16,296 nucleotides of DNA from CAZNLH01 sp964573995 (GCA_964573995.1 CAZNLH010000041.1:1-16296), one strand, 5' to 3'; positions 1 to 8,163 are shown, numbered from the stretch's first letter. The notes: generated from the letters alone by a model not told the origin. Numbers and translations: made by a program.

Positions 1-451
1 CCAGGATACGTGTCAGTCCCTTCAATGCCATGCGTACTTTGGTTACCGCCGTGTCTTCGGAGTGGTCTCTCAGGGCACGTTGCAATACGACCTTCGAATT
101 GGCTACCTTTGCCGTTAGGAACGACGAAGCCAAGCCTATCGATCTCACCTGATCGTCCGCCTGCCGATACTGCGTGCGACGAAGGAGCACGTTCCCGGAG
201 ACAGGGCCTTGAACACGTGCCAGAAAGCGCCCTCGCTCCGTGAGAAACGATATCGTTATATCCCTGTCGGCACATCTTCCCATTAGTTGTGGGCTGCATG
301 AAACGCGTCCGAAACAGACAATCCCCTCCAGCATGTGAAGCGGCACACGTAATCTCGTCTCTCCCTCGATCCTCGCGACTACCGTCTCTCCTTCCGCGGC
401 GAGGTATGTCCCCTGCGTGGTGATGTACAGTGTATTGAGATGGCGTTTCAT
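1..451 (-). CDS. cas1: Cas1, type I-C CRISPR integrase (N-terminal part, cut by window edge)
   Basis: Partial gene running off the left edge; about 150 N-terminal residues are visible. Cas1 is the integrase subunit that, with Cas2, inserts new spacers into the CRISPR array. The start MKRHLNTLYITTQGTYL, then the stretches GIVCFGRVSCSPQLMG and FLARVQGPVSGNVLLRR, match the N-terminal beta domain typical of type I-C Cas1. The catalytic Glu/His/Asp residues lie beyond the window and cannot be checked. The ATG at 451-449 shares bases with the cas4 stop codon (ATGA overlap) and has only a weak ribosome site, so translation is probably coupled to cas4. Cas2 and the array would be expected further left. 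No stop or frameshift is seen in the visible part. Confidence 0.93.
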   Translation of the reverse strand, partial: MKRHLNTLYITTQGTYLAAEGETVVARIEGETRLRVPLHMLEGIVCFGRVSCSPQLMGRCADRDITISFLTERGRFLARVQGPVSGNVLLRRTQYRQADDQVRSIGLASSFLTAKVANSKVVLQRALRDHSEDTAVTKVRMALKGLTRIL

Positions 452-1194
452 GGAATACCCGTTTCGTCGTCTGTGCGAACGTCACGTGTCATTTCGTCGA
501 GGTACCTGCGGGCGGATTTACCCCTGCCCATTGATTCAGGAAGGCATTCATTTATCAGGGAACAATTTCCGCACTTCGATGTCTTCCCGGCACGAGGTGT
601 ATTGCCCGATTCGAGCAGCCTGCGCAATTGTCCTGCCCTCTGCTCGGTCTCTATTCGTAGATCCTCGTCGAACAATACCCGGTGGCGCCTCTTGCGGCGT
701 CCATAGAATAATGCCCCCTCCGGAACGAGGACATCCAGCATCTCTTCCAAGCATAGAGCCTGTGCGCACAGTTGTACTTCGTCACAGGAATTGGCCTTGG
801 GTCTACCCCGCTTGTAGTCTATGGGGAAGGGAGTCCAGTATCCATTCAATCCGGTTAGGGCGACCGCCCTTGCCGGAGACCCGTCGGTCATTGCCGAATC
901 CACGGGCCCCTCGTATCTGTGAAATTCCACGACGTCCGATCGACCAACGAGACCGAGTCGCCTGGAATGGAGCGCAAGCCCGCGAATTATCACGACATCT
1001 CCACGAACCTCCTTCCTTGGAAGCCCGTCATCCACCCGCCGATGAAGGTAGGAACCTTCCAGGGTCAGGGGATTATCCCTCCACAGCCCTTCCAGATAGA
1101 TCAACGCCGCCTGTCGTTCGCAGAAGACAAGGTGCTGCAGTGCGGACACGGGAAGAAGATCATCATCGTGGTATGGGATGAAATCATTCGTCAT
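448..1194 (-). CDS. cas4: Cas4, RecB-like iron-sulfur exonuclease (type I-C)
   Basis: 248 residues, full length for type I-C Cas4, which trims prespacers and helps choose those next to the correct PAM before Cas1-Cas2 integration. Four cysteines that would bind a 4Fe-4S cluster are present: C25 (in FCERQAALIYLEGLW) and C208, C211, C217 near the C-terminus. RecB-type nuclease residues are visible: H51, D87 (GRSDVVEF), the pair D126/K128 in PIDYKRG and Q141 in QLCAQA. The ATG at 1194 is preceded by AAAGG within the end of the ATPase gene, and the two genes overlap by 11 bases; the stop overlaps the cas1 start. Everything needed for activity appears intact. Family assignment is firm; the function is taken from the family. 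Confidence 0.95.
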   Translation of the reverse strand: MTNDFIPYHDDDLLPVSALQHLVFCERQAALIYLEGLWRDNPLTLEGSYLHRRVDDGLPRKEVRGDVVIIRGLALHSRRLGLVGRSDVVEFHRYEGPVDSAMTDGSPARAVALTGLNGYWTPFPIDYKRGRPKANSCDEVQLCAQALCLEEMLDVLVPEGALFYGRRKRRHRVLFDEDLRIETEQRAGQLRRLLESGNTPRAGKTSKCGNCSLINECLPESMGRGKSARRYLDEMTRDVRTDDETGIP

Positions 1195-2428
1195 CGGGCG
1201 GCCCTTTGAGTAAGAATTGCTTCCACGAGCAGCAATTGATACCGGCGTTGCGCGCCATCATTTCATCCCCCTCATTACAAAGGAGAAGTGGTCGATACTC
1301 GGGATATAACCTTGAGAACTCCATTAGTCCCTTCAAATTCCCAAGGTTATACGAGCCCGTCTTGATCTCTATCGCCCATTTCCCCCAACTTCCCGAGAGG
1401 ATCATATCGACTTCAAGGGGCTCTCTCCGCCAGTAGCGAACTTCCTGGCCGTCGTTCCATGCATGGGCTATACAGGCATTCTCGATCCACCGACCCCGAT
1501 GTTCCGGTTTCTGCCCGGCGGACGCCTGCCCTTCGAAGGAGAAGGCCCCCAGGATACCCTGATTTAGCACCACCAATTTCGGTGGGGCGGCCCTACGTCG
1601 AAGCGCCCTCGGTGAAAATTTCTCGAGCGATGCCACAAGGTATGCTTCTTCCAGGACATGGAGATAGTGGGCGGTCGTCTCGAGCGCTCCTGGATCCGTA
1701 AGTTGCCCGCGTAACTTCTGAATCGAGATGATCTCGGCCGGGCTGCCGGCGGCGACCGCAAAAAGTTGCCTCAGGAGTGCAGGTTTTCTAATGGCTTCGA
1801 GTGCCATGATATCCCGGCCTATAGCGGGCTCGACAATGGCGTCCCGTATGTAACTCCTCCAGCGATCCGGCTGATCGAGGTAACGAACCGCGCCAGGATA
1901 GGTTCCTTTGGTAATCGCGATTTCAATGCCCCTTTCTTCGTCGATCGAAAAATGACGCATTAATTCACCTATGGGCCAGTGAAGCAACTGGAGCCGTTCG
2001 AACCTTCCCGCCATGGTCTCACGGGTGCCGCGGCCAAGTCTCAGGCTCGAAGAGCCGGAGACGACGACGTGGATGGGTGTCTCCTCGTGCAGGATTCGAT
2101 CGTACTCCACCTTGAGACGGCGTCCCCAGTCGGAAAGGTACTGGATCTCGTCGATCAGCAAGAAGGCCCTTCTCCCTCCGTGAGCGCGTTTCCTGGCCTC
2201 CTGCCACTGGATTTCCCACCATCCGGGGATAGATGCGGCGGGCGCATCCGCCTGAGTATAAATCGCCTGGGTGCCGAAACGATCTTCCAATTGATGGAGA
2301 AGATGCGTTTTTCCTACCTGGCGTGGGCCGGATAGGACCTGAATCCTGCCCGGAGCGGGCTCCTCCAACCGTTGGACAAGGGTACCAAGGACAGAACTGT
2401 ACGTATGGTTTGAGTAGCATTCGATCAT
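1184..2428 (-). CDS. AAA+ ATPase with DUF4143-type C-terminal domain, inside the cas operon
   Basis: 414 residues of the AAA_14/DUF4143 family (COG1373-like), not a canonical Cas protein. Seen: Walker A GPRQVGKT at 34-41, Walker B FLLIDEIQ at 89-96, sensor-1-like VVSGSSSL at 122-129 and a conserved GRFE at 141-144. The C-terminal domain ends in a pattern compatible with a PD-(D/E)xK fold: E316 in WIENACIAH, D341 in LEVDMIL and E354/K356 in AIEIKTG. The cellular role of the family is not established; ATP hydrolysis is likely, nuclease activity only possible. It lies between cas7c and cas4, where type I-C operons normally have nothing. It begins 65 bases after the cas7c stop behind its own promoter-like sequence, without a good ribosome site, and overlaps cas4 by 11 bases. 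It may be a captured gene or an accessory adaptation factor. Confidence 0.85.
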   Translation of the reverse strand: MIECYSNHTYSSVLGTLVQRLEEPAPGRIQVLSGPRQVGKTHLLHQLEDRFGTQAIYTQADAPAASIPGWWEIQWQEARKRAHGGRRAFLLIDEIQYLSDWGRRLKVEYDRILHEETPIHVVVSGSSSLRLGRGTRETMAGRFERLQLLHWPIGELMRHFSIDEERGIEIAITKGTYPGAVRYLDQPDRWRSYIRDAIVEPAIGRDIMALEAIRKPALLRQLFAVAAGSPAEIISIQKLRGQLTDPGALETTAHYLHVLEEAYLVASLEKFSPRALRRRAAPPKLVVLNQGILGAFSFEGQASAGQKPEHRGRWIENACIAHAWNDGQEVRYWRREPLEVDMILSGSWGKWAIEIKTGSYNLGNLKGLMEFSRLYPEYRPLLLCNEGDEMMARNAGINCCSWKQFLLKGPPDDE

Positions 2429-2463
2429 ACTCTAATAATTATTCGAATATGATCTATTGTCAA
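2428..2463 (-). promoter_or_regulatory. Candidate sigma-70 promoter of the ATPase gene, possibly leaderless
   Basis: On the minus strand a perfect TTGACA (2463-2458) is followed after 17 bases by AATTAT (2440-2435), four of six matches to TATAAT. Transcription would start about 7 bases later, at or within a base or two of the ATG at 2428, so the message may be leaderless. This fits the lack of a Shine-Dalgarno sequence there. The patch is clearly richer in A+T than the genes around it and contains the palindrome TATTCGAATA (2440-2449) between and over the promoter boxes, which could be an operator. It would let the ATPase, cas4 and cas1 be expressed separately from the interference genes. Assignment is by inspection only. 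Confidence 0.5.
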
Positions 2464-2493
2464 GGAAATCCTTCGGATCCCGTTGAGATCCTC

Positions 2494-3366
2494 CTATATC
2501 CTCTCGATAACTTCTACCCCCGCCGGGATGTTCTCCCTGTTGATCGCGACCTCGTAGTGCGAGAAATCTCGAGCTACATCGGTCTCACTCCGTCGATTTA
2601 TGGAGATCGATTCGAGCAATTCACCCGAGGGGGCCTTACCGAGCCCGTTTTCGTGTTTGAAGATGATCAATCCTCTTGCGTTCATGCTCCCGGCCGGCCT
2701 GGCGGCGGATTGATCGAACTGGAAGGCGTTCTCCAGCGATTCCCACAGGAGATCGAGATCCTCATCGCTGAATCCTGTCTGTTCAGCCAGGAAGGGGTTG
2801 ACGAAGCCGTGCGCCCTGTAGACGGCATAGGGGACGGTGTACTTCCGGCCTATCGTGCGCTCCTTCTCCAGGTCCCTCTCGTTGGTCACGGAACTCCGCG
2901 TTATCGCGTGCTCGCTCGTTACGATAGGATCGACCGAGCGGGCGAACGAGATCTGCACGGGCCCACGGACCTGCCCGCAATTGACCTCGGTGCTCATCAC
3001 GGCCCCAAAGGTTCTGATGTCGTAGAAATTGTCGCACATGAACCGTGTCAGTACCTTGGATTTCTCCAATTCCTTGGGGAGTTTCTTCCTGTCCTTCTGG
3101 CCCCTCACGTCGGGGTCGGGGTGATTGTCCCATGCCTCCTCGTGGAGGCGGTTGAGTACCGCTCCCTCGGAGAAATAGATCCTGTAGGGAGCCCGGTTCC
3201 CCTTGGTGAATGCCACGTAGTTCCGCACCTTGCGTTTCAGGCATACGTCGGTCACGAGCCCCTGTCCCGTTTCAGGATCTATCCGCGGGAGGTTACCTGC
3301 ATCGGGATCGCCGTTCGGATTGGCATCCTTGACGTCGAAGAGGTAAACGAAGTCGTAGCGGTTCAT
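2494..3366 (-). CDS. cas7: Cas7c (Csd2), Cascade backbone subunit
   Basis: 290 residues, normal length for Csd2/Cas7c, the RRM-fold subunit that polymerises along the crRNA spacer and forms the backbone of the type I-C interference complex. The N-terminus YDFVYLFDVKDANPNGDPD followed by GNLPRIDPETGQGLVTDVCLKRKVRNYV is the family signature. The stretch PVQISFARSVDPI and the nearby THERDLE-like region (TNERDLEKERTIGRKY) also fit. The ATG at 3366 has a near-perfect ribosome site, AAAGGAGGA (3379-3371), the strongest in the operon apart from the internal cas8c site. This is in keeping with Cas7 being needed in many copies. It follows cas8c after 29 bases. No defects are seen. Confidence 0.96.
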   Translation of the reverse strand: MNRYDFVYLFDVKDANPNGDPDAGNLPRIDPETGQGLVTDVCLKRKVRNYVAFTKGNRAPYRIYFSEGAVLNRLHEEAWDNHPDPDVRGQKDRKKLPKELEKSKVLTRFMCDNFYDIRTFGAVMSTEVNCGQVRGPVQISFARSVDPIVTSEHAITRSSVTNERDLEKERTIGRKYTVPYAVYRAHGFVNPFLAEQTGFSDEDLDLLWESLENAFQFDQSAARPAGSMNARGLIIFKHENGLGKAPSGELLESISINRRSETDVARDFSHYEVAINRENIPAGVEVIERI

Positions 3367-3395
3367 TTTGTCCTCCTTTCACCTTATCACCGGGT

Positions 3396-3758
3396 TCAGT
3401 TTGTCTCTCCCTTGCTCGTGTAGAAGTCCTGCATCTGGTGGTAATATCCGATTGCGAAGAGCCCCTGCCCGGCGAGGTCGAGATGGGCCGGAAAATCATC
3501 CAGGTTGTCAACGATCTCCTGTACCAGTTTCTCTCGATTTACCTTGAGCCCTCCCTCCAATTTGGCCAGGTGGTGCTGGTACGTGCGAAGCAGACGTGGA
3601 AAGACGCTCCGCGGGGTGGCAGATGCGGAACTGTAGAATCGGTCGCGCACGGTCGCACCGATGTTATGACCGAGGGCATCGAGTTGTGTTTTTTCGAGCG
3701 CCGCGAACAGCCTTCCAAGACGGTATGGCGCATCAGTCCTTTCCCTGTCGAGACTCAC
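3396..3758 (-). CDS. cas11c: Cas11c small subunit from an internal in-frame start in cas8c
   Basis: Type I-C systems are known to make the small Cascade subunit Cas11c by internal translation of cas8c. Here the expected site is plain: AAGGAGGTGA (3770-3761), a near-perfect Shine-Dalgarno, sits 5 bases before an in-frame GTG at 3758. The product would be 120 residues, equal to the last 120 of Cas8c (from residue 463), beginning with Met at the codon of VSLDRERTDAPYRLG and ending FYTSKGETN. It is predicted to be largely helical and contains the conserved SSASATPRSVFPRLLR and HHLAKLEGG stretches. Length and position match the known mechanism. The internal start itself is an inference from the ribosome site. 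Confidence 0.75.
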   Translation of the reverse strand: MSLDRERTDAPYRLGRLFAALEKTQLDALGHNIGATVRDRFYSSASATPRSVFPRLLRTYQHHLAKLEGGLKVNREKLVQEIVDNLDDFPAHLDLAGQGLFAIGYYHQMQDFYTSKGETN

Positions 3759-5144
3759 TCTCACCTCCTTTTTGAGGTTCCTGACCAGATAACCCTTGAT
3801 AACACACGCGCGGGCGTAGTTGATAGTGGAGTCGGCATGGATACGGCGTATAACTGAAGAGAATAGACCCTCGGGATAACTTGCCCCCGCGATGATCGCT
3901 CGAAGCAGCGGCCCGGAGAGGATCGGCGGTATGTCTTTCGATTCGCGGGCGGTCTGCCGAAGCAGGTGCCACGCCGGTGGGAACTCCGGATCGGAATTTC
4001 GGCCTCCTCGCCCCAACTGGCGTATGACGCGAATGTCGTCGAAGTGCCTCCGGAGATTGTCGAGCAACTCGTCGAGCGTCCCGCGGTGAAAGAAACGGAC
4101 GGATATCCTTGCCGCGTTTGGCGATAGTCCGAGAATGAAGTACGGAGTATTCGTATCCTCCGCCAGGTCACCGTACCGCTCGCGTCCCTCCCTCAACGCC
4201 CGCAAGAAGGATTCTAACTTCTGGCGCAATGCCTCGTCCTGCACTTCTTCATCTTCGATGGATATGGAGCCCTCCGAGGCGAAGGGCACGAAAATATCCT
4301 CCACCGCGGTCGGCCTCTCAGTCCAGAACAGCACCGTGGCGTCGCCGATCGAGAGGCGGTGCTTGTGGCTCATCGGTCCCTCGAGGAGCGAGTTGATAGC
4401 CGTCACGTAACGGAAGGCCGCCTCCTGAGAGACTGGTGCGTTGAAACTCTGGCTTTTGCCATAAGATTCATACGCCGGTTCGTTGAAGCCCACGATGGCG
4501 GCGCCGGTTCCCTGGGCCCCCTTGACGCCTTTGACAGGTGGATGGGTTCTCGCGATGGGGGATACGATCCCCGTGACGAGGCATTGTCCTTCGAGCACAT
4601 CGTCCGCCGTGATTGTTCGGTTGTTCCACCATCCTTTCACCTTGGAGTCTTCGTGAACGTAGCGTGCTTCCCCGCGGATACGGAAAACACCGAAACCGGT
4701 CGCCACTTCTTCGAGAACCGGATATTCTTCGGCCCGTTTCGGCTCCCAATTCTCGAGGAAACGACATACGGTGGAGAATGTGTCTGAACCGATCTCGTCC
4801 TCAACCTTTAGGTGCCTTTGCCGAAACGCCAGGAACGTCCTCTTGGTCCTTTCAGGTTTCTCATCGTCCTTCTTGTAGCCGAGCATGTAACCGGTGTTGT
4901 CCCAGAGGAAGGATGGATTCAAGCCCGATCCCGGCTTCTTTGCTCCACCCGGCACCATCACCCATTTAGGCCTTGGCTTACCGTCTTTGTACTCACGTAC
5001 GTCTTCGATCTCGAAGAGACGCCCGCCCGGCTCCAGGACCACGACGAAGGATACCTTCTGTTGGCTGTATCCTGGAGGGGCGATCCTGTAATCGGGGTCG
5101 TCCTTCAGGCGGTCGTAAAGGTCGTGCAACGATTGGAGAATCAT
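3396..5144 (-). CDS. cas8c: Cas8c (Csd1), large subunit of type I-C Cascade
   Basis: 582 residues, usual length for Csd1. Cas8c recognises the PAM and helps open the target DNA. Family hallmarks: N-terminus MILQSLHDLYDRL, the central stretch ISVRFFHRGTLDELLDN, and a C-terminus with SSASATPRSVFPRLLRTYQ, HHLAKLEGG and FAIGYYHQMQDFYTSKG. I chose the ATG at 5144 rather than the in-frame TTG at 5150, because Csd1 proteins begin MILQ and the GAGG upstream is about 10 bases from this ATG but too close to the TTG. The cas5 stop is 2 bases upstream. The last 120 codons probably also encode Cas11c from an internal start (see separate entry). Confidence 0.95.
   Translation of the reverse strand: MILQSLHDLYDRLKDDPDYRIAPPGYSQQKVSFVVVLEPGGRLFEIEDVREYKDGKPRPKWVMVPGGAKKPGSGLNPSFLWDNTGYMLGYKKDDEKPERTKRTFLAFRQRHLKVEDEIGSDTFSTVCRFLENWEPKRAEEYPVLEEVATGFGVFRIRGEARYVHEDSKVKGWWNNRTITADDVLEGQCLVTGIVSPIARTHPPVKGVKGAQGTGAAIVGFNEPAYESYGKSQSFNAPVSQEAAFRYVTAINSLLEGPMSHKHRLSIGDATVLFWTERPTAVEDIFVPFASEGSISIEDEEVQDEALRQKLESFLRALREGRERYGDLAEDTNTPYFILGLSPNAARISVRFFHRGTLDELLDNLRRHFDDIRVIRQLGRGGRNSDPEFPPAWHLLRQTARESKDIPPILSGPLLRAIIAGASYPEGLFSSVIRRIHADSTINYARACVIKGYLVRNLKKEVRVSLDRERTDAPYRLGRLFAALEKTQLDALGHNIGATVRDRFYSSASATPRSVFPRLLRTYQHHLAKLEGGLKVNREKLVQEIVDNLDDFPAHLDLAGQGLFAIGYYHQMQDFYTSKGETN
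3761..3770 (-). promoter_or_regulatory. Internal ribosome binding site for Cas11c
   Basis: AAGGAGGTGA on the minus strand, inside the cas8c coding sequence, in the codons for KKEV. It is complementary to the anti-Shine-Dalgarno end of 16S rRNA over about nine bases and is correctly spaced from the in-frame GTG at 3758-3756. A site this strong within a gene is unlikely to be neutral. Confidence 0.7.
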
Positions 5145-5146
5145 GA

Positions 5147-5872
5147 TCAAGCCCTCGCCTGTTCGATCGGCGGCACATCGATCACCCCATCCCTCATCAA
5201 GGCTCGGAAGAATCGAGGTTGTGCAGAAAGCCGCCGGCCACGGTTCGATTCTATGATCTTCCCCCCTGGATCCGGGAGGAAAACGATGTCGTGAAGCATG
5301 AAACCCAGGTCGCGATCCCCCTTGAGTTCATCCGGCACGGCAGGGAACTCTTCTACGAGCCTGAACTCCGCCGGGAACTCTCGGCATCCCAGGTAGGGAT
5401 GGTGGAAATACTGTCCCCTCTCCGCTCGTCTACGGAATGTGTCCAGGTGCTTTGCCTCGGGTTTCTCCAGCACGTTCCCCGTGGAATCCGTGAGTTTCAG
5501 GACCTCCACGTGCGCCTCTATTCCATAACTGACGTCGCGAAGGATCATTGCAGCCCGTTGCTGGCGGTGTTCCTCCACCGATAATCCCATCGGCGTTTTT
5601 CCCGCCTTCATGGCGGCGGAAACTCCGGTTTTACTCTTTACGGGTATCTTGACGCTGATCTCGTTTCGGCGTACGTGAGTGAAGCGAATCGGATTCAAGA
5701 CGTGGATCCTGTCCACGACCCATCGCATCTGCGGCTTCCAGTAAATCGCCTCGAGGATCCCCCTCGCCGCGGAAGGGGTCATGACGTCATAGGAGACCCT
5801 CTCCACCTTCATCTCGGGACGGTTGAACGATCCGTACTCGCCCCATACCAGCAACTTGATTCCAAAGGCCAT
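5147..5872 (-). CDS. cas5: Cas5c (Cas5d), pre-crRNA processing endoribonuclease
   Basis: 241 residues. In type I-C systems, which lack Cas6, Cas5c cuts the pre-crRNA in each repeat and stays on the 5' handle as a Cascade subunit. Seen: N-terminal GIKLLVWGEYGSFNRPEMK, the motif SYDVMTPSAARGILEAIYW with Y44 in the place of the catalytic tyrosine of characterised Cas5d proteins, NPIRFTHVRRNE, QQRAAMILRDVSYGIEAHV, and the hallmark YFHHPYLGCREFPAEF at 155-170. I cannot place the Lys/His partners with certainty; K141-H142 is a candidate. I chose the ATG at 5872 because GAGGAGGT lies 5 bases upstream (5882-5876), partly over the cas3 end. The in-frame GTG at 5887 would start inside cas3 and include that ribosome site. 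Confidence 0.95.
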   Translation of the reverse strand: MAFGIKLLVWGEYGSFNRPEMKVERVSYDVMTPSAARGILEAIYWKPQMRWVVDRIHVLNPIRFTHVRRNEISVKIPVKSKTGVSAAMKAGKTPMGLSVEEHRQQRAAMILRDVSYGIEAHVEVLKLTDSTGNVLEKPEAKHLDTFRRRAERGQYFHHPYLGCREFPAEFRLVEEFPAVPDELKGDRDLGFMLHDIVFLPDPGGKIIESNRGRRLSAQPRFFRALMRDGVIDVPPIEQARA

Positions 5873-5883
5873 GTTACCTCCTC

Positions 5884-8163
5884 TCACACGTTCAGGAAGA
5901 CGTCTTCTCCATCGTTCTCCAGCATGAGTCCTATGTCGTCCCTGTAATGGATCTCGGGACTTGTGAGGACCGGGTACCTGTCGTGCACCAGTTCGAACGT
6001 CCGACCGGCATTTTCATTCCATACCCGGAAAGGAACCTGGACGGAATAACGTTGTAGACGCCGGAGAAGTGCCATACCGGGCTCCTTGCGGCTGTTCCTC
6101 AATTGCTCGCAAAGCCTTGCACCGCCCTCTCGCCACGGTATGATTATCGGTTTTCCCTTATTCTCGATCAGGTGGAACCTCTCCGAGACCTTCCTGAAAT
6201 TGAAGAGAAACGGCAGTTCTATATTGCTTGCGAGGTTGAACTCGCCGATTATGTGGTGAGAGTCCCACCTATCGGTTTTCTTCCAGTAATAAAGCCGGAA
6301 ATATTGCTGGATGGCGTCGGGGGATAGGGGGTCATCGTAAATATCGAGGACCTCCGAGGCGGTGTCCGCCGTTTCAGCGAGGAATCGCTCCGACAGCAGG
6401 TGCTTTGAACGGAAGACGTAAACGAGCCCTCCGTCCCGTAGTTCACCGTTACGGTTACATCGTCCCGCCGCCTGGGCGATCGAGTCGAGACCGGCGAGCG
6501 ATCTGTAGACCACCGGGAAGTCTATGTCCACGCCGGCTTCGACCAACTGCGTGGATATCACGCGGCAAGGCAGGCCATCGCGGACGCGTTGTTTTATCTC
6601 ACGCAGTACCTCGCTACGGTGTGCCGGGCACATAAGGGCACTGAGGTGAAAGCGCCCCTCTATCTGCTCCATCGACGCGTAAATCTGCCGCGCATGTCCG
6701 CGGGTATTCACGATGCAAAGGACCTGTCGTTCTTCGATCAATCTCTCGACTATAGCCTCGTCCTCCTGACTGCCTATATCGACCACCTTTACCCTGCGGA
6801 ACAGGTCGTATACCCGGGCCGGTTCAGGGATGATCTCGCGGACGTCCTCCAGTCCGTGCAGAAATTCTTCGTTCTTCTGGACGGCGGGCTGGGTGGCCGT
6901 GCAGAGGACCACGGTGGCGCCGTAGTTCCCTGCGAGTTCGCGGAGTGAGCGCAGGCATGCGGAAAGATAATCGACGGGGAGGTTCTGCACCTCGTCCAGG
7001 ATTATGACGGAACGTGCGAGATTATGTAACTTGCGGCATCGGGACGTGCGGCTGGCGAAGAGCGATTCGTAGAATTGCACGGAGGTTGTGACTATGAGGG
7101 GAGCATCCCAGTTCTCCGTAGCGAGGAGGCTCGCAAGCGTCTCCTTTTCCTCATTGAGGTTGCAGTGGTGCTCGATCACGACGTCGGTACCAAGTTCGTG
7201 GGTCAACGGCCCCATGACCTCGCGAAACACATCGGCATTCTGTTCGATGATGCTGGTAAATGGGACGACATAGATCACCCTTCGGAGGTGGTGAATAGAT
7301 GCATGCCGCAGGGCGAAGGCGAGTGAAGAGAGGGTCTTTCCCCCACCTGTCGGTACAGTGAGCGAGAACAGCCCCGGAGTATCCGCCGCCGCACGCAGGC
7401 ATGCACGCCTGATCCCGGAGCGTTCCCGGTTGATCGGAGTATCCCTGACCTGGAGCCCTTCGATATATCCGTCCAATGCATCCCCCATACGCTGGATTAT
7501 GTCGCACGGCCACTCAGTGCGGAAAGAGGACCTCTCGGGATCCATGAAAAGTTCCGTGTCGAGATAATCCGCATCTACAAGACATGAGAAGAGCATGCGA
7601 ACGAAGAAGGATATGGAGAAGGAATCGCGCCTTCCAAGGGCATCACGAATATATTCCGGTATCTCGAGGCTTTCGACCTCGAGTAGTCCCGGCGGCGCGT
7701 CGTTCCAAGGCTCTATCCGCTTCGCGAGCCGCGCTTCGAGGCATGCCGTATCGCTTCGACCATCCAAAAGGCCGCTATGGTGGCCCGAGATAGGATAGGC
7801 GAGGAGATGGCCGATGATATCGATCTTGCCGACGGAAAACTTTGCACCCGCGGTGGAATGATCGGTCCGGACGGCGAAGTCGGCGAGATGAGGGTCCGCG
7901 TTCGACGTGCTCTTCAGGTATTTCTGGAATGCGGCGGAATACTTACCGACGTCGTGCCACAGCCCTGCCAGGTATCCCCAGGCATAGGCATTGAATGGTT
8001 TGGCGAAGGTAGCGGCTCGGTCAGCTACGTTGTGGAGATGGTCCTCGAGTTTCTGCCATTTCGATTCCGGTGCCCCATCGAGGGCGTGGGCAAAATACTG
8101 TTTCCTGTCGACCGCATCATGCTCATCAGGCCGTTCAGTGATAATCGGTGGATGATATGTCAT
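5884..8163 (-). CDS. cas3: Cas3 HD nuclease-helicase (type I-C)
   Basis: 759 residues, full length. Cas3 is recruited to Cascade-bound DNA, nicks the displaced strand and degrades it in an ATP-driven manner. The HD nuclease domain (about 20-240) shows H25, H70-D71 in GLWHDVGK, H102, the pair H128-H129 and D198 in LVDADYLD. The SF2 helicase shows Walker A PTGGGKT at 271-277, DEVQ at 390-393 (the I-C form of the DExH box), CTATQPA at 421-427, STQLVEAGVDIDFP near 537-550 and QAAGRCNRNG at 564-573. The C-terminal accessory region follows. All catalytic residues look intact. It is first in the operon; the ribosome site before the ATG at 8163 is weak (GAAAGAAG). Its end lies upstream of the cas5 start and carries the cas5 ribosome site. 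Confidence 0.97.
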   Translation of the reverse strand: MTYHPPIITERPDEHDAVDRKQYFAHALDGAPESKWQKLEDHLHNVADRAATFAKPFNAYAWGYLAGLWHDVGKYSAAFQKYLKSTSNADPHLADFAVRTDHSTAGAKFSVGKIDIIGHLLAYPISGHHSGLLDGRSDTACLEARLAKRIEPWNDAPPGLLEVESLEIPEYIRDALGRRDSFSISFFVRMLFSCLVDADYLDTELFMDPERSSFRTEWPCDIIQRMGDALDGYIEGLQVRDTPINRERSGIRRACLRAAADTPGLFSLTVPTGGGKTLSSLAFALRHASIHHLRRVIYVVPFTSIIEQNADVFREVMGPLTHELGTDVVIEHHCNLNEEKETLASLLATENWDAPLIVTTSVQFYESLFASRTSRCRKLHNLARSVIILDEVQNLPVDYLSACLRSLRELAGNYGATVVLCTATQPAVQKNEEFLHGLEDVREIIPEPARVYDLFRRVKVVDIGSQEDEAIVERLIEERQVLCIVNTRGHARQIYASMEQIEGRFHLSALMCPAHRSEVLREIKQRVRDGLPCRVISTQLVEAGVDIDFPVVYRSLAGLDSIAQAAGRCNRNGELRDGGLVYVFRSKHLLSERFLAETADTASEVLDIYDDPLSPDAIQQYFRLYYWKKTDRWDSHHIIGEFNLASNIELPFLFNFRKVSERFHLIENKGKPIIIPWREGGARLCEQLRNSRKEPGMALLRRLQRYSVQVPFRVWNENAGRTFELVHDRYPVLTSPEIHYRDDIGLMLENDGEDVFLNV

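Noticed and set aside
417..1181. 254-codon plus-strand open frame opposite cas4
   Set aside because: Lies antisense to an intact cas4 with all its catalytic residues; composition is Arg/Pro-rich and no family is recognised.
2233..3423. 396-codon plus-strand open frame opposite cas7c and the ATPase start
   Set aside because: Crosses the promoter patch and two real genes on the other strand; the product resembles no known protein. Long antisense frames are common at this GC.
5873..5887. Upstream GTG start for cas5
   Set aside because: It would lie inside the cas3 end and include the strong GAGGAGGT ribosome site; the ATG at 5872 gives the family-typical N-terminus.
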